Assembly: GCA_037042915.1 (NCBI GenBank)
Contig: CM073198.1
Span: 744,001 to 808,000, forward strand
Origin: Auricularia sp. M13
Taxonomy: Eukaryota > Basidiomycota > Agaricomycetes > Auriculariales > Auriculariaceae
Direction of reading: 5' to 3'
Length of the DNA stretch: 64,000 bases
Position numbers and translations under genes: made by a program. Shown piece after piece: positions 33,034 to 45,196 of this stretch (the first letter of the stretch is position 1; each line of letters opens with the position of its first letter). The notes below the pieces were generated by a model. It had not been told where the DNA came from. It did no database searches and saw only the letters and a program-made list of their open reading frames with translations.

Positions 33034-36000
33034 TTACTCAAAGAAAGCAAGGTACGCAAGGACCTCGCCAACCTCATCGTCGTTCTTGGTCTCCCGCGCG
33101 TAGAATAACGCCTTAATCGCCCGGCTATGCGAAGTTTCACGCTGTCCTCGCCTCTCCGCAATTCGTGCACCGTGCAAGAGTACCTTAGCAAGCGTACGTG
33201 AAAAGCCAAAACGATGAAGTGGTGCGAGGATGGCGCTAATTATGCTCGTGGCCGTGTCATCTTCGACGACTGCAGCCAGCGCAGCGAGGCACCGTACGGC
33301 AGCAGGCGAGCAGGTGACGCTGCGGTGTATCGCCGCCGCGACGATGGCGGCAGTCTGCGCCTCCTCGGTTCTCCCGCAGCGGCTCTCAAGTTCAACCTGG
33401 AGCTCCAAAATCTCTGATTCGGCCATGATCAGAGACCCCGGGGGAGCATTGTCGTCTGGTTCCCGACAAGCACTACGCGCGGTGTCCAGCGCGACGCGCG
33501 CCTCGGACAAGTCGCCGCGGAACAGCGCGAGCTCGGCGTACGCGCGCAGGACATGGACATGGCGCGTGGGTACGTCGCCCTCGTCGAGCAGGTATTTCTC
33601 CGCCGCGTGCACGGAGGATAGCGCTGCAGCTTCGTCGCCGACTGCGAGGTATGCGCGGGCGAGATAGAGGTGGCAGTTCGCCGCGTTTCTCTGGGCGACG
33701 GGGTTGAACGCCTCGATTGCGAGCCGGTAGTGCTCAATGGCTTTATAGAAGTGGCCTTGGTCCGAATATATCCAGCCCAAGACGGAATGCGTGACGCTGG
33801 TCCCCTTCGTGTCTCCTGCGAGCTGAGATGCAGAGAACGACTCTCCCAGAAGTTTTATGCCAGTTGAGAAGTCGCCGATGCCCAGGTACACGTCCGCCAT
33901 GTACTGCAGGTTCATCGCTACAGAGCGGTGGTCGACGTTGGGTGGGGAACTGAGCAAAGAGATCGCCAGCTGGTAACTAGCAATCGCGGACGCAGCGTTT
34001 CCTACAGCTGCGTATGAACGCGCAAGCTTGAAGTTACAGGTCGCCAGGCGATTAGCGTCTCCCCGAGCTGCGGCCTGGGCCTGTAACGAAAGACACTCTA
34101 CGACGGCATCGGGCGGCGTGAGGAAGTCAACAAGGTCGATGGATGCCTCAAAGATGCCATCAACATCTCCTATCTGCTGGTAGAGCTCGCGGGCGTCCCG
34201 CAGCAGCGAAGCCGGGCTGCCCTGACGGTGGGTGAGGAAGGCAATCTTTGCCCATTTGCACAGTAGGTCCGCTTCATGCTTCGTCCAGTGCTTCGCTCGC
34301 GCAATGCGTAGCGCCTCGAGAAGGAGATCGGGACCTGCACCGACTCCGGTCCCGATGAACAGAGTGCACAACGCCCGAGTGGCACCAATAGCATCGGCAG
34401 CATTGATGTCGTTCTGTAGGGCATGTCTGACGAGACACGCGATGTTATCGACCTCCGCGTTCGTGACAGATGCTATGTCGCCTGTCAGCGTTTCGTGAGA
34501 CGCCTGTGAGATGTGCTCGGCTAGTTGAAAGTAATGGGCGCAGAGCGTCTCGATGTCGGCGTCACGCGGCGGGTAATAGTCGAGGACGTGGTTGCGGATA
34601 GGTGCGAGAACACGAATGCGCCCAGAGTCAGTGCGGTAGGCGAGAGCGTTGCGAACGAGGGCAGAGAGCTGATGGCGGCAGTTGTCGGGCCCCCACAAGC
34701 TGATGTCCTCTGCTACAGCGCCACACGGGAGCACAGCAAGCAGAGCAAGCAAACGCCTAGCATCGGGCACGATCTGCATGCGCGGCGAGTTGAGAGACGT
34801 CTCAATTGCGGCATCGAGGCCGGCGCCGGCTCCGCGTTTGAGCATCGCAGTGCGCTGATTGTTCCATCTCGCTAGCAGCGCCTCGGCTGGCTCATATTGC
34901 GCGAGGTTCGCCAGTAGCACGAGCGCGAGAGGGAAGTTCTCTTGCTCGTCGATGAGCGTTAAGTGAAGCTGGCCCGGCGCATCGATCCCCGAAATAGTCG
35001 CCACAAGCTGCATAGCTGCATCACGAGGAAGCGGAGCGAGGACAGAGAGGAATGGCCGACTCCATGGCACGCCGCCCGGACGCTCCGAGCCGCGCAAAGT
35101 CAACATAATAGACACGCACTCGATATCCGATAGGAAGTGCAGGATCTCCTCAGCGGAGGATCGGCACTCCGGGGCCTCCCAGGCAGACTCGAAATTATCG
35201 ATCACTACGAGTGCCGGTGCAGTCCGTAGGGAGGCTTGTAGACGTTTCTTGACATCAGCATCAGAGGATGCGCCTGTGGGAAGGATTCCCACGGCAGCGG
35301 CGATGGTCCCCAGGCACGAAGTCTGACCCGAGACAGCATGACAGGCAGCAAAGAAGCGCCTGGGGCCAAAGCGCCCGACAACGGCTGGATCGTGCAGTAC
35401 CACGCGCGCGAGCGTAGTCTTCCCCATCCCCGGGGCGCCTAGAATAGCAATGTGGCCGCCGGAAATTATGCTGTGAACTGCCGCTTGTGTTTCCTGCTTG
35501 CGACCGAAGCAGTACTGTGGCGCGGGCGGAATACGGGTCGTTGCTGCTGTTGAAGTCGTCAAGTCGAATGCAGCAAGTGAATCCGCCAGATTACGAGCTG
35601 TCTGTACACCTTCGGCCAGCAAAGCTGCACGGACGCGAGCATTGACCTGCAGCTTTAGTCAGCTGAACGCCCACGATTAGAAATTGCGCGCACGCTCAAG
35701 CTTGCCAATGACAAATCAATGCGCGCGTCCAGAGCCTGGAGATCCCTTGCATCGCGTTCTCGGTGAAGAACTTGTAATAGATAGCTTCTGCTCTCTTGAC
35801 GGCGCAGTAAGTCTTGCGCTTCGAGAAGGAGTCTGTTATAGTGTTGCTGAGCAAGTAACGACGCAGCTAGGAAAATTCGACCTACCCCTCCAAGGAACTA
35901 CTGCTGTCCACTGGTACTACCGCATCTTCCTGCGTTGCGGCAGCGACGAGTGCCTCCATTCGGCGCGCGAGCGAGCGTGCGGACTCTCTGTTACATCGTA

Positions 36001-36162
36001 CGTTCTACAATACTGTAAGATGACACAGCAAAATGTTTCGGCGGGACGTACGCGCGCAGAGCTCGATATCAGCTCTGTTATTCCGAGGAGCGTCTGGACA
36101 GCACCAGGCGCCGCAACATCTGCTACACGACCGCTTGCAGCGACAGCCAGACTAAGAGACAT
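33034..36162 (-). CDS. NB-ARC/TPR (NLR-like STAND NTPase) protein 1
   Basis: Exons (minus) 36,162-36,052; 36,004-35,921; 35,846-35,694; 35,646-33,034; 986 residues, all introns in phase 0. An N-terminal helical domain of about 125 residues (SARSLARRMEALVAAATQ, then ARIDLSLASL) corresponds to the bundle at the start of many Agaricomycete NLR-like proteins. Then FGRKQE, a Walker A motif GAPGMGKTT near residue 186, a Walker B-like ALVVIDNFESAW, sensor MLTLRGSERP, and a winged-helix-like region. From about residue 480 on there are TPR-type helical repeats (YQLAISLL, LGWIYSDQGHFYKAIEHYRL). Such proteins are thought to be signal-sensing ATPases, some acting in non-self recognition; no effector domain is obvious here. 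The start at 36,162 was chosen because it restores homology with protein 2. Confidence 0.82.
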
Positions 36163-36724
36163 CGTGAAGTAATTTTAGGGGAGTTCAGAACATTGCAGAA
36201 GGGACAGCATCCCTTATAAGGCCAAAGCGAGTGTGTACGAGCATCAGCTTCCACAGCGGGGCGAAGGTGTCGCACAGCTTGAAAGAAGCCGACAATTGAT
36301 CAGCCAACCTGGTTAGGATATGCCGATCTGTTTGCGCGCGTAACTGGTGTCGCTAAAGTTACCGCTGTCCGAGCCCACCGAAGGGAGCGAGCCACGGGCG
36401 CAGCGCCCAAAGATACGCACCATAGGGCGCCTCTGCATCCAGACGAGTAGATGCTATTAGCCTTGGATAGATAGTGTCCGAGCCAAGCTTCGTAGCATAG
36501 CCAGCGTACTGCTCGTAGCTGTAGCGGCCCCACCGATGTCTGTCAGATGAAGATGATCTTCAGGAGCTCAGATCCCGGAAGGTGTTTCAAAGTCAGCAAG
36601 AAAGTACGCAGGAGCCAAGGCAGGCGGTGTGTCCAGAAGGTATCGCCATCAGCTGTGGTTGCAGATCCGAAAGCGGCCGGCAAGCGTCCGCCTATTTTGT
36701 CGAGTGAAGATGTAGAGACAATAC

Positions 36725-37185
36725 TGTAGAGCTAATAATTATTACCGCGTCACGCGTCACGGAGGCCTCACGGCCCGGTAATAAATGTGTTTTGTAACGT
36801 GTCGCAGGCCTCTCCTGGTAACAGGATGTCACGGTGTTCAGGCAGTCAATTCCTCACTTAGGACTGTCGGGAGCGGCGCGCCTTCGGCGCGCAGCATGTA
36901 TAACTACAAAACCGGCAAATCTCACACTATCCCTTCAGAATCTCAGTGGTCAACACCATGATTATCACTGCACTGTCCATATCAACCCTGAAATGGATAA
37001 TTTTACTCAAGGCATCTTTCTCACAGTCTAGTTGTGCTTTGTCCTGCTGAGAACAAGCTGAGAAGCACCAATTCAGCGATTTTTTTCTCAGCTTGTGTGG
37101 CAATGTCACATGTCACGGGCACCCCAAGGTAATGTCTCCGACATGTCACGGCCCAACGTCCCCGGTAATAATTATTAGCTCTACA
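36725..37185. mobile_element. MITE-like element, 461 bp, 23-bp terminal inverted repeats
   Basis: Left end TGTAGAGCTAATAATTATTACCG (36,725-36,747) is the exact reverse complement of the right end (37,163-37,185). No coding capacity inside; subterminal copies of GTCACG/CGTGAC and CACGGCC occur near both ends. No clear target duplication was seen. It lies between the two NLR-like genes. Confidence 0.85.
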
Positions 37186-37569
37186 CGCGAGCGACCCAGG
37201 CGCCAGAAAGCACTGAACGAGTGATGATAGCAGCAAGCGATAGGTAGCCATGCACTTCAGGCCGCATGTGCTGAAAAGGTAATCCAATGCTGAGAAAGAA
37301 TGATCCTGTAAGGAGCTTGCCGTCTGTTAGACAACGTCGCGAGATGAAAGGAAGGAAAGATGCGCCCGGATCTTTCTGCGGACCGGCGGATTCCGCTTCG
37401 TCAAAGTCATTTACAATGATTTGGAACCATCTGCCCGACCTATGCCTTAACACCGCGGATAGGCATGTTCCTATTTTGAAAGAACATTTTTTTGGCGCAT
37501 TTCTGGACTTGAATCCGAGGAGACAGTCTGAGAGCGACTTCATAGAATTTCATTTGTGAATTCAATTCA

Positions 37570-40500
37570 TCAGCTTGATTCTCTCCTTACTTTCACAGAT
37601 GATGAGCGAGTGTGATAAGCCTTCGGCACCCCGTCTTCAGCTATCTGTCTCGCATGCGGAATGCGCCAATCTACCTCCATATCCCCGAAGTATTTGAGGG
37701 AGTTGCGAGCGCGGTGGCGAGCTAGCTGTACCTCTCCGCGACTAACTGCAATCGTCGCGGAGCGTAAAAGAGCCATCGCAAATCCGTACCTGAGTCCCAT
37801 GCGCTGTAGTGGCAGCATGACGGCGACGAGAAGGTGTGTTGCATCGTCATCATCAACAATTTCGGCCAGTAGGAGGAGCGACATGACTTTGCGAGTCGCC
37901 CGGTTCGTCCTAAGTCCGATGGTCGCTGCGGTTATTGCGAATACTGCAGCTTGTTCAGCGTCGCCATCTGGGTCGGCGTGCTCCACCTCCGCAAGACTCT
38001 GAAGTATAATAGCCTCGACCTGCATCATGGATTCTTGCGAGCGCACGACGTCCCGCCCTCGAATCTTCGCGCGCGCCGCCTCGAGAAGGACGCGCGCCTC
38101 CATCCAGTCGCCACGCGACAGCGCCATGCACCCGCGCACCTGAAGGATCTCGCTTTCCTGGTGCAGCGACAGGCCACCCGCGAACCGAATGCGCTCGACG
38201 CGGTCGATGAGCGTAGCCGCCGCATCTTCCTCGGCCGCCAGAGCGTGTGCCTCGGCGAGCATGAGCACGCAGCGCACGTAGCTGCGGACGCCCGCGGCGT
38301 GGTGCACCGCGAGGGCGTGCTCCGCATGCGCGATCGCCTCGCGGACCCGGCCCTGCGCCAGGAGCAGCTGCGCGAGCTGTGTGCGGACGATGCTGACGCC
38401 ATATGCAAACGCCGCGGCCTCCAGGTCAGGCACCGCGGCCTCGTACATCGCGACCGCGCCGGAGAGGTCGCCGAGCGCAATACGCAGCTCGCCTATCATG
38501 TACTTGCTGAGCCCGATAGCGTAGTCCGGGCGCGCCGTCGCGTCCTCGGCGGTTTGCAAAATGCGGACGACCTCTTCGAACTGCGCGATGGCGTCCACGG
38601 GCTGTCCGTTGCGCCGCAGAGCGACGCCAATCTCGTACGTCGCGCGCGCCGTCTGCCGCGTATCGCTGCGCGCCTCCGCGAGCTCAAACAGCCGGCGCGC
38701 CTCAACAAGCGCGTCCTTGGCGGGGAGATATCGCGCGACGAGCAAGCTGCTGTTGAGCAGCCCGTCGGTCTGCTCTGGACCCAGCCGTGCGTAGATGTCG
38801 CGCGCCTCGCGGAACAGCGCGGCGGGGTCTCCAGGGAAAGTAGTGTTGGAAGCAATCCTTCCCCACTGCAGCAGCAGATCTGCACGAAGCGCGTCAAGTT
38901 GCAAATCGCGCGCGGAGGACAAAGCCAAGGGCAGCAACGCCGGACCCGGGCCGACTCCGTTCTGCGCGTACAGAATGCACAGTGACACCACAGATCTGAT
39001 GGCGGCGGTGGGCTCGCCCTGGTTGTGCTCCAGCGCGTACCGCAGGACGAAGTCGATGTTGGTCAGCTCCGGAGCGATAGAGGCATAAACGTCGGCGTCG
39101 AATGCGAAATGTGCTGCCTGCGACGCGTGTTCGGCCAGCGCAAAATAATGGTTGTAGAGTGGAGCGGTATCACCCAGCGATGGCGGATGTCGGGAGAGCA
39201 TGAACGAGCGTATGGGAGCGAGGACGGAGATGCGGCCCTCCTGCCCCTCCCTCCGGACGGCAAGCGCATTCTTGAGCAGAACGGACGCCGAGAGCGCAGA
39301 CTGAACCATGCCCCATAGCTGCAAGTCTGTGTCGACGACGCCATGCGGCAAGAGCGAGAGCACAGAAAGAAGAGTCTGCGCGGCGGGCATCGCCTGCATT
39401 CTGGGCGACTGGAGGGACACGCCGATGGAGATATCAAGACTGTCCAGCCGATGCGGCGCTGGATGATTTCCCCGCACCAGCATGGCCGTCTGAACCTCGT
39501 TCCAGCGCCGCAACAAGCTCTCAGGAGACTCGGACTGTGCGAGGTTCGCCATCAGTACCACAGCGAGAGGAATATTGTCGGTGTGAGCAAGGAGGGCGTC
39601 CAGCGCAGCGTCCGAATCCTGCACGTCTGCGATGGTGAGAAACGTCTGCAGCGCGGCCATTCTTCCCAGAGGCTCGAGCGGAGCGAGGAATGGACGTGTC
39701 CAGCGCACTCCCTGAGGACGTTCGGCGCCGCGCAGAGTGAGAATGACCGAGAGGTTCGGCACAGAGTCGAGGAATTGCAGAACGTCCTCTGCATCGCGTC
39801 GCTGTGTAGAATGCTCCCACGCAGACTCAAAATTGTCGAGGACGAGAAGCGCGGGCGCAGTGCCGATGGCGTCGGCGAGCCGTTGTCGGGCGACTTTGGG
39901 ATCCTTAACCATGATCCCAAACGCTTGAGCGATCGTATAGAGACAGCTGGACTGCGACTCCGCCGCGTCACACGCCACGAAGAAGCGCTTGGCGCCGTAC
40001 CGAGCCACCACAGCGGGATCGTGGAGGACGGCGAGCGCGAGAGTCGTCTTGCCGAGACCGGGACCGCCGAGAATCGCCACACATGCAGAGGTCGAGGCGT
40101 CCACGATCTTTATGACACTTTCAATTTCGCTCTGACGACCGAAGTGCAGCTGCGGACGTGCTGGTATACGTGTCGCAGTCGCAATAGCGTTAGTAGCGTG
40201 AGGTGGTTCAGGGAGTTGGCGATTTGCGAGCTCTGTGACGCGAGACGACAGCTTTATCGCCATCGCGGTGTTGGTGATATTCATTTGCATCTATACTGCG
40301 TCAACAACCAATGGAATGACAGAAATTCGTTATATGACCGGAATCACCATGATTACTCGAAAAGCGTTGTCAAAACGCTCAGACGACGCCGCGAGGTTAT
40401 CCGCGAACGCCTTTTGATGTAACAATTGCGCAAGGTAGCTGCGCCCTCCTTGCTCGCGGAGCGCGCTTGCTATTTCCTGCAGAGCCCTGAAGACCATTAT

Positions 40501-40861
40501 CAGGATTGAAGAAAGCCGGTTGGAAGAATATCGAGGCCACATGCGGACGCACCTTTTGAAATTCGCGAGAGCTGCTTTCTGTTCGCCTTGACATTCGCCC
40601 AAGTCATCATTCTGGCCAGTGACTTCCGCCACAACGCTCGCCATCTCGCTCGCGCGTCGCGATATAGCGAGCGTGGCATCCGCATTCACACGAACGTTCT
40701 AAATGAAATTCAGTGTCTCGAAATATCGCAAGATAGCATCGTACCCTCGCATACTCGACGAGCAATGATCCGACCCCAGAGATGGTGCGCGCAGCCGTCT
40801 GGTGCGACACCTCGATGCTGTGCGCAACCAGCGATGCAACGGGCAGCGGAAGCCGCGGCAT
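37570..40861 (-). CDS. NB-ARC/TPR (NLR-like STAND NTPase) protein 2
   Basis: Exons (minus) 40,861-40,745; 40,698-40,553; 40,486-40,357; 40,290-37,570; 1,037 residues with all junctions in frame. N-terminal helical bundle (VAHSIEVSHQTAARTISGVG, ISRRASEMASVVAEV, ALQEIASALREQGGRSYLAQ), then FGRQSE, Walker A GGPGLGKTT near residue 206, Walker B-like ALLVLDNFESAW, LTLRGAERPQG, and a long TPR-type C-terminus (AIAQFEEVVRILQ, AVAMYEAAVPDLEA, AIAHAEHALAVHHA). It shares architecture and many motifs with protein 1 in the same orientation, so they look like a tandem duplicate pair, old enough to have diverged widely. The C-terminal end (KVRRESS) extends beyond that of protein 1. Function inferred only from family. 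Confidence 0.85.
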
Positions 40862-41880
40862 GTCAGAACAAGGAAGGAGGGTGGAGTGATAACAAATGAG
40901 TACTGAGTACTCACAGGTCATCATCTGCGAACCGTAGAATCAGATATATAGGTTTGGAAGCCGACAGACGCCCGAGAAGTTCGTGTCGGATGATCCGTCC
41001 TATCGGTATGATGTGTTTGACCGACATCTTTACCGATCGCCGGTTGGATATTTGCCTAAAGCGGATGAATATCCTGAGCATGGCATTCGCTGCCCAGCGA
41101 CGCACGACGAGTCCTTCTCGGGATGCATATAAACCTTCGCCAGAGTCGCAACTGTCCATTCGTCCAGTCTAAGTACCATGCAAAATATCTTGCAAGCGAC
41201 AGCAAACACACCTCGGCGATGAACGAGCGTCAGATCCGCACACCGCTCCGAAAGCACCTGCCAGAAATCGAACGGGGCGCCGCTGGTCGGCAAAAGCGTC
41301 GGCCGCGACACGACACTGGCGTTACCATAAGCAGCGCGGGAGCGGATTTATGAACGGCAAACATACACAGTGCAAAGCTCCGATCCATGCCAGGTGTGCG
41401 CGAGGCGAAGGTTCTCATTGCCATTATCTTGCACAAATTTGAAGGGCAAACGCGCGCATCCTAGAACAGACTAGACCTCGGCGCGCAGGTACCCGGTAGG
41501 TGTCTGAGTACGGCGCTCGTCGAGTCTTTCGATGATGCAGGGCAATAGCATTGGTGCCGCCGAATGTCATAGCAGGAGGAAAGAGTCAGATCGGTTAGCG
41601 CCGGTCTCGGAAAGGCGCTTTGCTCCGTTCCCACACCACTGTGTACGTCGAGCGTACGCCATAGGGAAATTTCGACCAGAGCAAAGTATAGCGCTGGTAC
41701 CGCTGAGTGTAATGGCAGGAAAGGACCGAAGTGTGTCACAACCTGGCACAAAGAGATGCGTCCAGACTGTCGTGACTTCTATAGTTGATCCTGCGTAGCG
41801 CAGAGACATTCACCGTACTTCACAGCGCGCCATAAATTTTGCACTCCTCGGACTGCCAGCGGCCTTCCAGGCGTCGTTCG
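40862..41880. other. Intergenic, no gene seen
   Basis: Short frames on both strands only. Two degenerate direct copies of an AGC(A/G)(T/C)TGGT(G/A)CCGC...GCAGGA block lie near 41,550 and 41,690. Confidence 0.4.
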
Positions 41881-42530
41881 CTAGGTCAAACTCGGCCTGC
41901 AGGCGCCATCCCATGAGCTCGGTTCCGACATTAATTTATCGGTACTGACCGTGATAGCTGCCTGCAGCGCGGCCTTCTGAGCCTCTGCCCATTCGACGGT
42001 GACACCTGGCAGCCTCAGGGCGATGAGACTCTCGCGAACATTTCGCATGCTCACGGGCTCGAGGTCCACGTCTGATCGTGCGAGTATTTGCGCGATGAAG
42101 GGCCTAATGTAGTCCACTGAAGGAGCTGCAGCGTCTTCGGGTTGTCGAGACACTTCGGCGGGGTAAGGCTGCGTAGAGTTCGAGTTGCTATCCGGAATGC
42201 GGCAGGAGTATATCGTTGGCACCCGTTGTGACGCTTGTCCGGATGAACCGGAATATGACGGGACAATTCGTGCTGGTTGCGGGGCGCTAGCAGATGCTTC
42301 AGCTGCACGGACCGTCGGTATTTTCGCGACCCTAAGGATAAGAAAATGATCGTACACGCTGCTGTGAACGATTCTCCATGAATGCGCTGTCGCTTCATCT
42401 TCTGCGTAAGGCGTAAGCAAGCAGAAATTGGACTGCGCCGTCGTAACGGAATACCTTCGTGGTTTCCAACGGGCTTCGAGTTTGCTGCGCTTCGTGCGTC
42501 CATCGTCTGCGGATTGCTTTGCGCGGCCAT
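41881..42530 (-). CDS. Short DEK C-terminal-like protein, paralogue 3
   Basis: Exons (minus) 42,530-42,455 and 42,401-41,881, 198 residues; intron GTATTC...ACGCAG, phase 1. The N-terminal half is hydrophilic (MAAQSNPQTMDARSAANSKP) and is followed by HSSVYDHFLILRVAK and a Ser/Pro-rich linker. The C-terminal domain reads RPFIAQILARSDVDLEPVSM then NVRESLIALRLPGVTVEWAE, aligning with the DEK_C-like domains at 7.6 and 31.9 kb (RPHIRxILxxxDVDWxxxS, VRxRL, GVGFDA). It lacks their N-terminal LQQYAQLD domain. It lies beside pair A; a domain-less copy lies beside pair D. A DNA-binding role is inferred from the fold likeness. Confidence 0.55.
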
Positions 42531-43140
42531 TGTCTGTCGCAGAGAACGATGTGCTGTATTGATTTTCTTTGGTCTTGAGCTTATCACTTATGTTTTACGA
42601 CGGGAAAAGGGGAGTCAACGCGCGAACAGGAGCAACCGAGGCTACAAACAGTGAGTACGAGTCGACACTCATTGAGAAGGCTCACGGGATGTTTTCGAAC
42701 TTTCTAAGGGTTAAATGACATGAGATAATATGCCTTCAATTAATCCAGACAAGGACAGCTGGAGAATGCCAACACCATGAGCGACTTTACACGAGTTGAG
42801 CGCAGAGTCGGATACTCATACCGCGCGATCAGAACAGCCGCGAGCAAACGCAGCAATTTATCAGGGTTTCGGGGTGCGTGACGGCTTGGCCAAGTGCAGA
42901 GGCCGAGTTTCTGCGGTGTTCGACTGCTACAAGCCGCGCGGCTGCAGAGAGCAAAAAAGAGTGGAAGAGCGACGTCCCGTCCGGATGCTTATCGGTCCGA
43001 TTATCCGTCATTTCGCCTCTGAATCGCATCCACTTGGCACTAGTGCAGCTGCGTGTCCTCATGTACAGTGCATATAAAACAGAATATGTTGTAGCAAAGG
43101 ATCATGTATTCAGGTTCATCAACAGGATTCAACATTAGGC
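42230..43140. repeat. Segmental duplication, copy next to pair A
   Basis: Nearly identical to 58,758-59,655 over about 0.9 kb (a few per cent difference by eye). It covers the 5' part of DEK-like paralogue 3 and its upstream, apparently non-coding sequence. An open frame at 42,796-43,077 is preserved in both copies, but this follows from the near-identity and does not show coding. Confidence 0.85.
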
Positions 43141-43294
43141 ACGTGATCATGAGCGTTACAGTACGTCATAAGAAAATAACAGCTGTCCGAGCATTTTTGA
43201 TACAAAAGGAGAGACTAAAGCTGCAGAACTGTAGCTTCCTGCGAAGGAGAGAACGGGTGTGCAGATGTATGAAAGTTTGTAGGGGAGCCATCAT

Positions 43295-44938
43295 TCATAT
43301 CCTCGTGCCATTCGCGTCGAACAGGCCGACATATGCTGAAGCCTCCTGAAGCACGCGGAGATATTCTGGCTTCAGGTGAGACGCGATGACGTGCCCTACG
43401 GTTACCCAGTTGAGATCTGCGAAACGCGCGCCGCAGCCCGGGAAGGTGCAATCTTGTGAGGAGTTGGTCAATGAGAACAAAACGTGCACTGAGCCTGAGA
43501 ACTTACAGCGTTCGCCCGTGTGAGGCTTAGCTCAGATTTAGCGTCAAAGTTCAGATAGGGGGCGCGCGAGACGTACCTTCGGGGCCTGGGCATCTGGGCG
43601 GGCGGGGTCAGTCAGACTCAGATGAGTTTTGGCGATGAGGATGAGGTTGCCAAAGACCGGCTTGATGTGTTTTGTGAGGACGTGCTCTGCCGCGGGCACC
43701 TTGTGACCGTCCGAGAAACGGGCATGGCACAAAAGGCATTTGATGTCTAAAGGGAAAGCTAGTCAGCGCACCCTGCGGAGAATTTAACGAGAACATCGTA
43801 CAGCGCTCTCCCGCCTGCGACCGCACGGAGTCAGCGCCACTAATAAGACCACATTTCGGAACGGCATACCTGCTGAGCGTGTGTCGCAGACTGGCTCGGC
43901 GCGCGGTAGACCGTGGTGTAAGGGGACGATGCGGGCGCATGAGGCCCGTTTCCGTGCACATGATTGCGCTGGGCATGCGGGGCAATTGGACGATGGCGGA
44001 GGGAGATGAGAATGATCGTGATGTGAGTAGTTGTACGGCTCCAATGGAGGGTTGTGATGATAAAGCCGGTAGACCTGACCGCCCGCCGCGAAGGATGAGA
44101 CACGAGGCTGTGGAATACGGTTCGGAATGTGCGGCACGGCCGAATGGGCAGTAGGTGGTTCATGGAGGTGCGCGGAGGGCGCACCGCCATTCGCGATCAG
44201 GCGCGGAACGTCGCGCTGGGCGCCGTGCGTGTGAGAGCACACATCCGAAGGGCGCTGAGTGGGCGCAACGCCCGCTCGAACGTGCTGGGCACCTGCCGTT
44301 TGAGATGCATCGCGCGAAGCGCAGGCTGGCTGGAATTCCAAAGAAATTCCAACAGACGATCCATCCGACGCCGGCGGGACACTGGCGGTAGGATGCGCTG
44401 CGCTCCCGCCAACGTTAGAGGTCTGCTTTCGCGTTCTCGGGGCTATTGGCGGCGGAGGCGGCGGCCTGCTGGAGTCGTGAACTGCAATACAGTGATCAGG
44501 CTCAATACCTCGATGTAGAAGCAATTACTCACCGCCTTGAGGAGGGAGCTGAAGCCCCGGGCCGTTAATCACAAATCCAGCGACGAGCGAGCCTGTCACT
44601 CGAGCACCCGAAGTAGACGCTAGAACCAAATAAGAGCACACCAGATACACAAAGATGTCACTCACGCAGACTCTGCGCACCAGGTGGGTTCTGTGTACTA
44701 GTTGAGTGTTGGAGGGATGCGCTGTGACCTGCGCAATAATAGTCAGCGCACTTAAAGCAGCGTCGGCCGCGAGAGAAGACGAACCGCTCGACTGATCGAG
44801 AACAGGAACACCAGCGGGGACATGGCTTGCTCGTGAAAAATGTGCTGTCGGAGAACTGGTTGAAGCAGTTTGACGCTCAGAGCGCAAGGCAGTGCCTCTG
44901 TCAGCCCTGAGAATAAAAGAGCTTTCGTTGGAACTCAT
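43295..44938 (-). pseudogene. Two-finger C2H2-like protein of pair A, frameshifted
   Basis: Exons (minus) 44,938-44,785; 44,728-44,681; 44,619-44,533; 44,481-43,870; 43,814-43,802; 43,746-43,577; 43,525-43,507; 43,452-43,295. The plan equals that of the D copy. N-terminal disordered part with FVINGPGLQLPPQGG and RPPPPPPIAPRTRK; finger 1 CLLCHARFSDGHKVPAAEHV (C-x2-C-x14-H-x4-H); microexon 43,507-43,525 encoding PHTGER; finger 2 CTFPGCGARFADLNWVTVGH (C-x4-C-x13-H-x4-H). Near 43,985-44,005 exon 4 carries a net length change against copy D (5 bp shorter locally), so the frame entering exon 4 cannot reach the fingers. The sequence HVHGNGPHAPASSPYTT persists only in the other frame. Either a true pseudogene, an unrecognised splice, or a sequence error. 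Confidence 0.7.
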
Positions 44939-45196
44939 GCGGAGGAAGAGGGATTCTGGAACGAGCAGCCAACGTAGAGCTCTGAGGCCTTATATACTAA
45001 TCCTGAAGCGTATCGAGGCGCAGCGACCTTGGGTGCGCATCAGGTAGGTAGGTAGGTAGATTCGGAGCTGGTGGGCCCATCTGGACTGCCTCCGCTTCGA
45101 AACGTAAATACATAAAATGCACCATCACTATTGTGACAATGCGGGTGTACACCGGTGGTTGTCAGCAATTTGAATGTCCGCATTGTACTCTTGTCC
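44939..45196. promoter_or_regulatory. Bidirectional promoter of pair A (258 bp)
   Basis: Separates the finger-gene ATG (44,938, minus) from the F-box ATG (45,197, plus). A TATA-like TTATATAC at 44,990-44,997 faces the finger gene (GTATATAA on the minus strand). A (GTAG)n run lies at 45,045-45,059. On the F-box side are ATTGTGACAA (45,130) and CCGGTGGTTGTCA (45,152-45,164), both also present in pairs B and D. Confidence 0.6.

Noticed and set aside
42796-43077. 93-residue open frame repeated at 59,322-59,603
   Set aside because: Its preservation is explained by the near-identity of the whole duplicated flank; indels just outside are not frame-constrained and no motif is seen.
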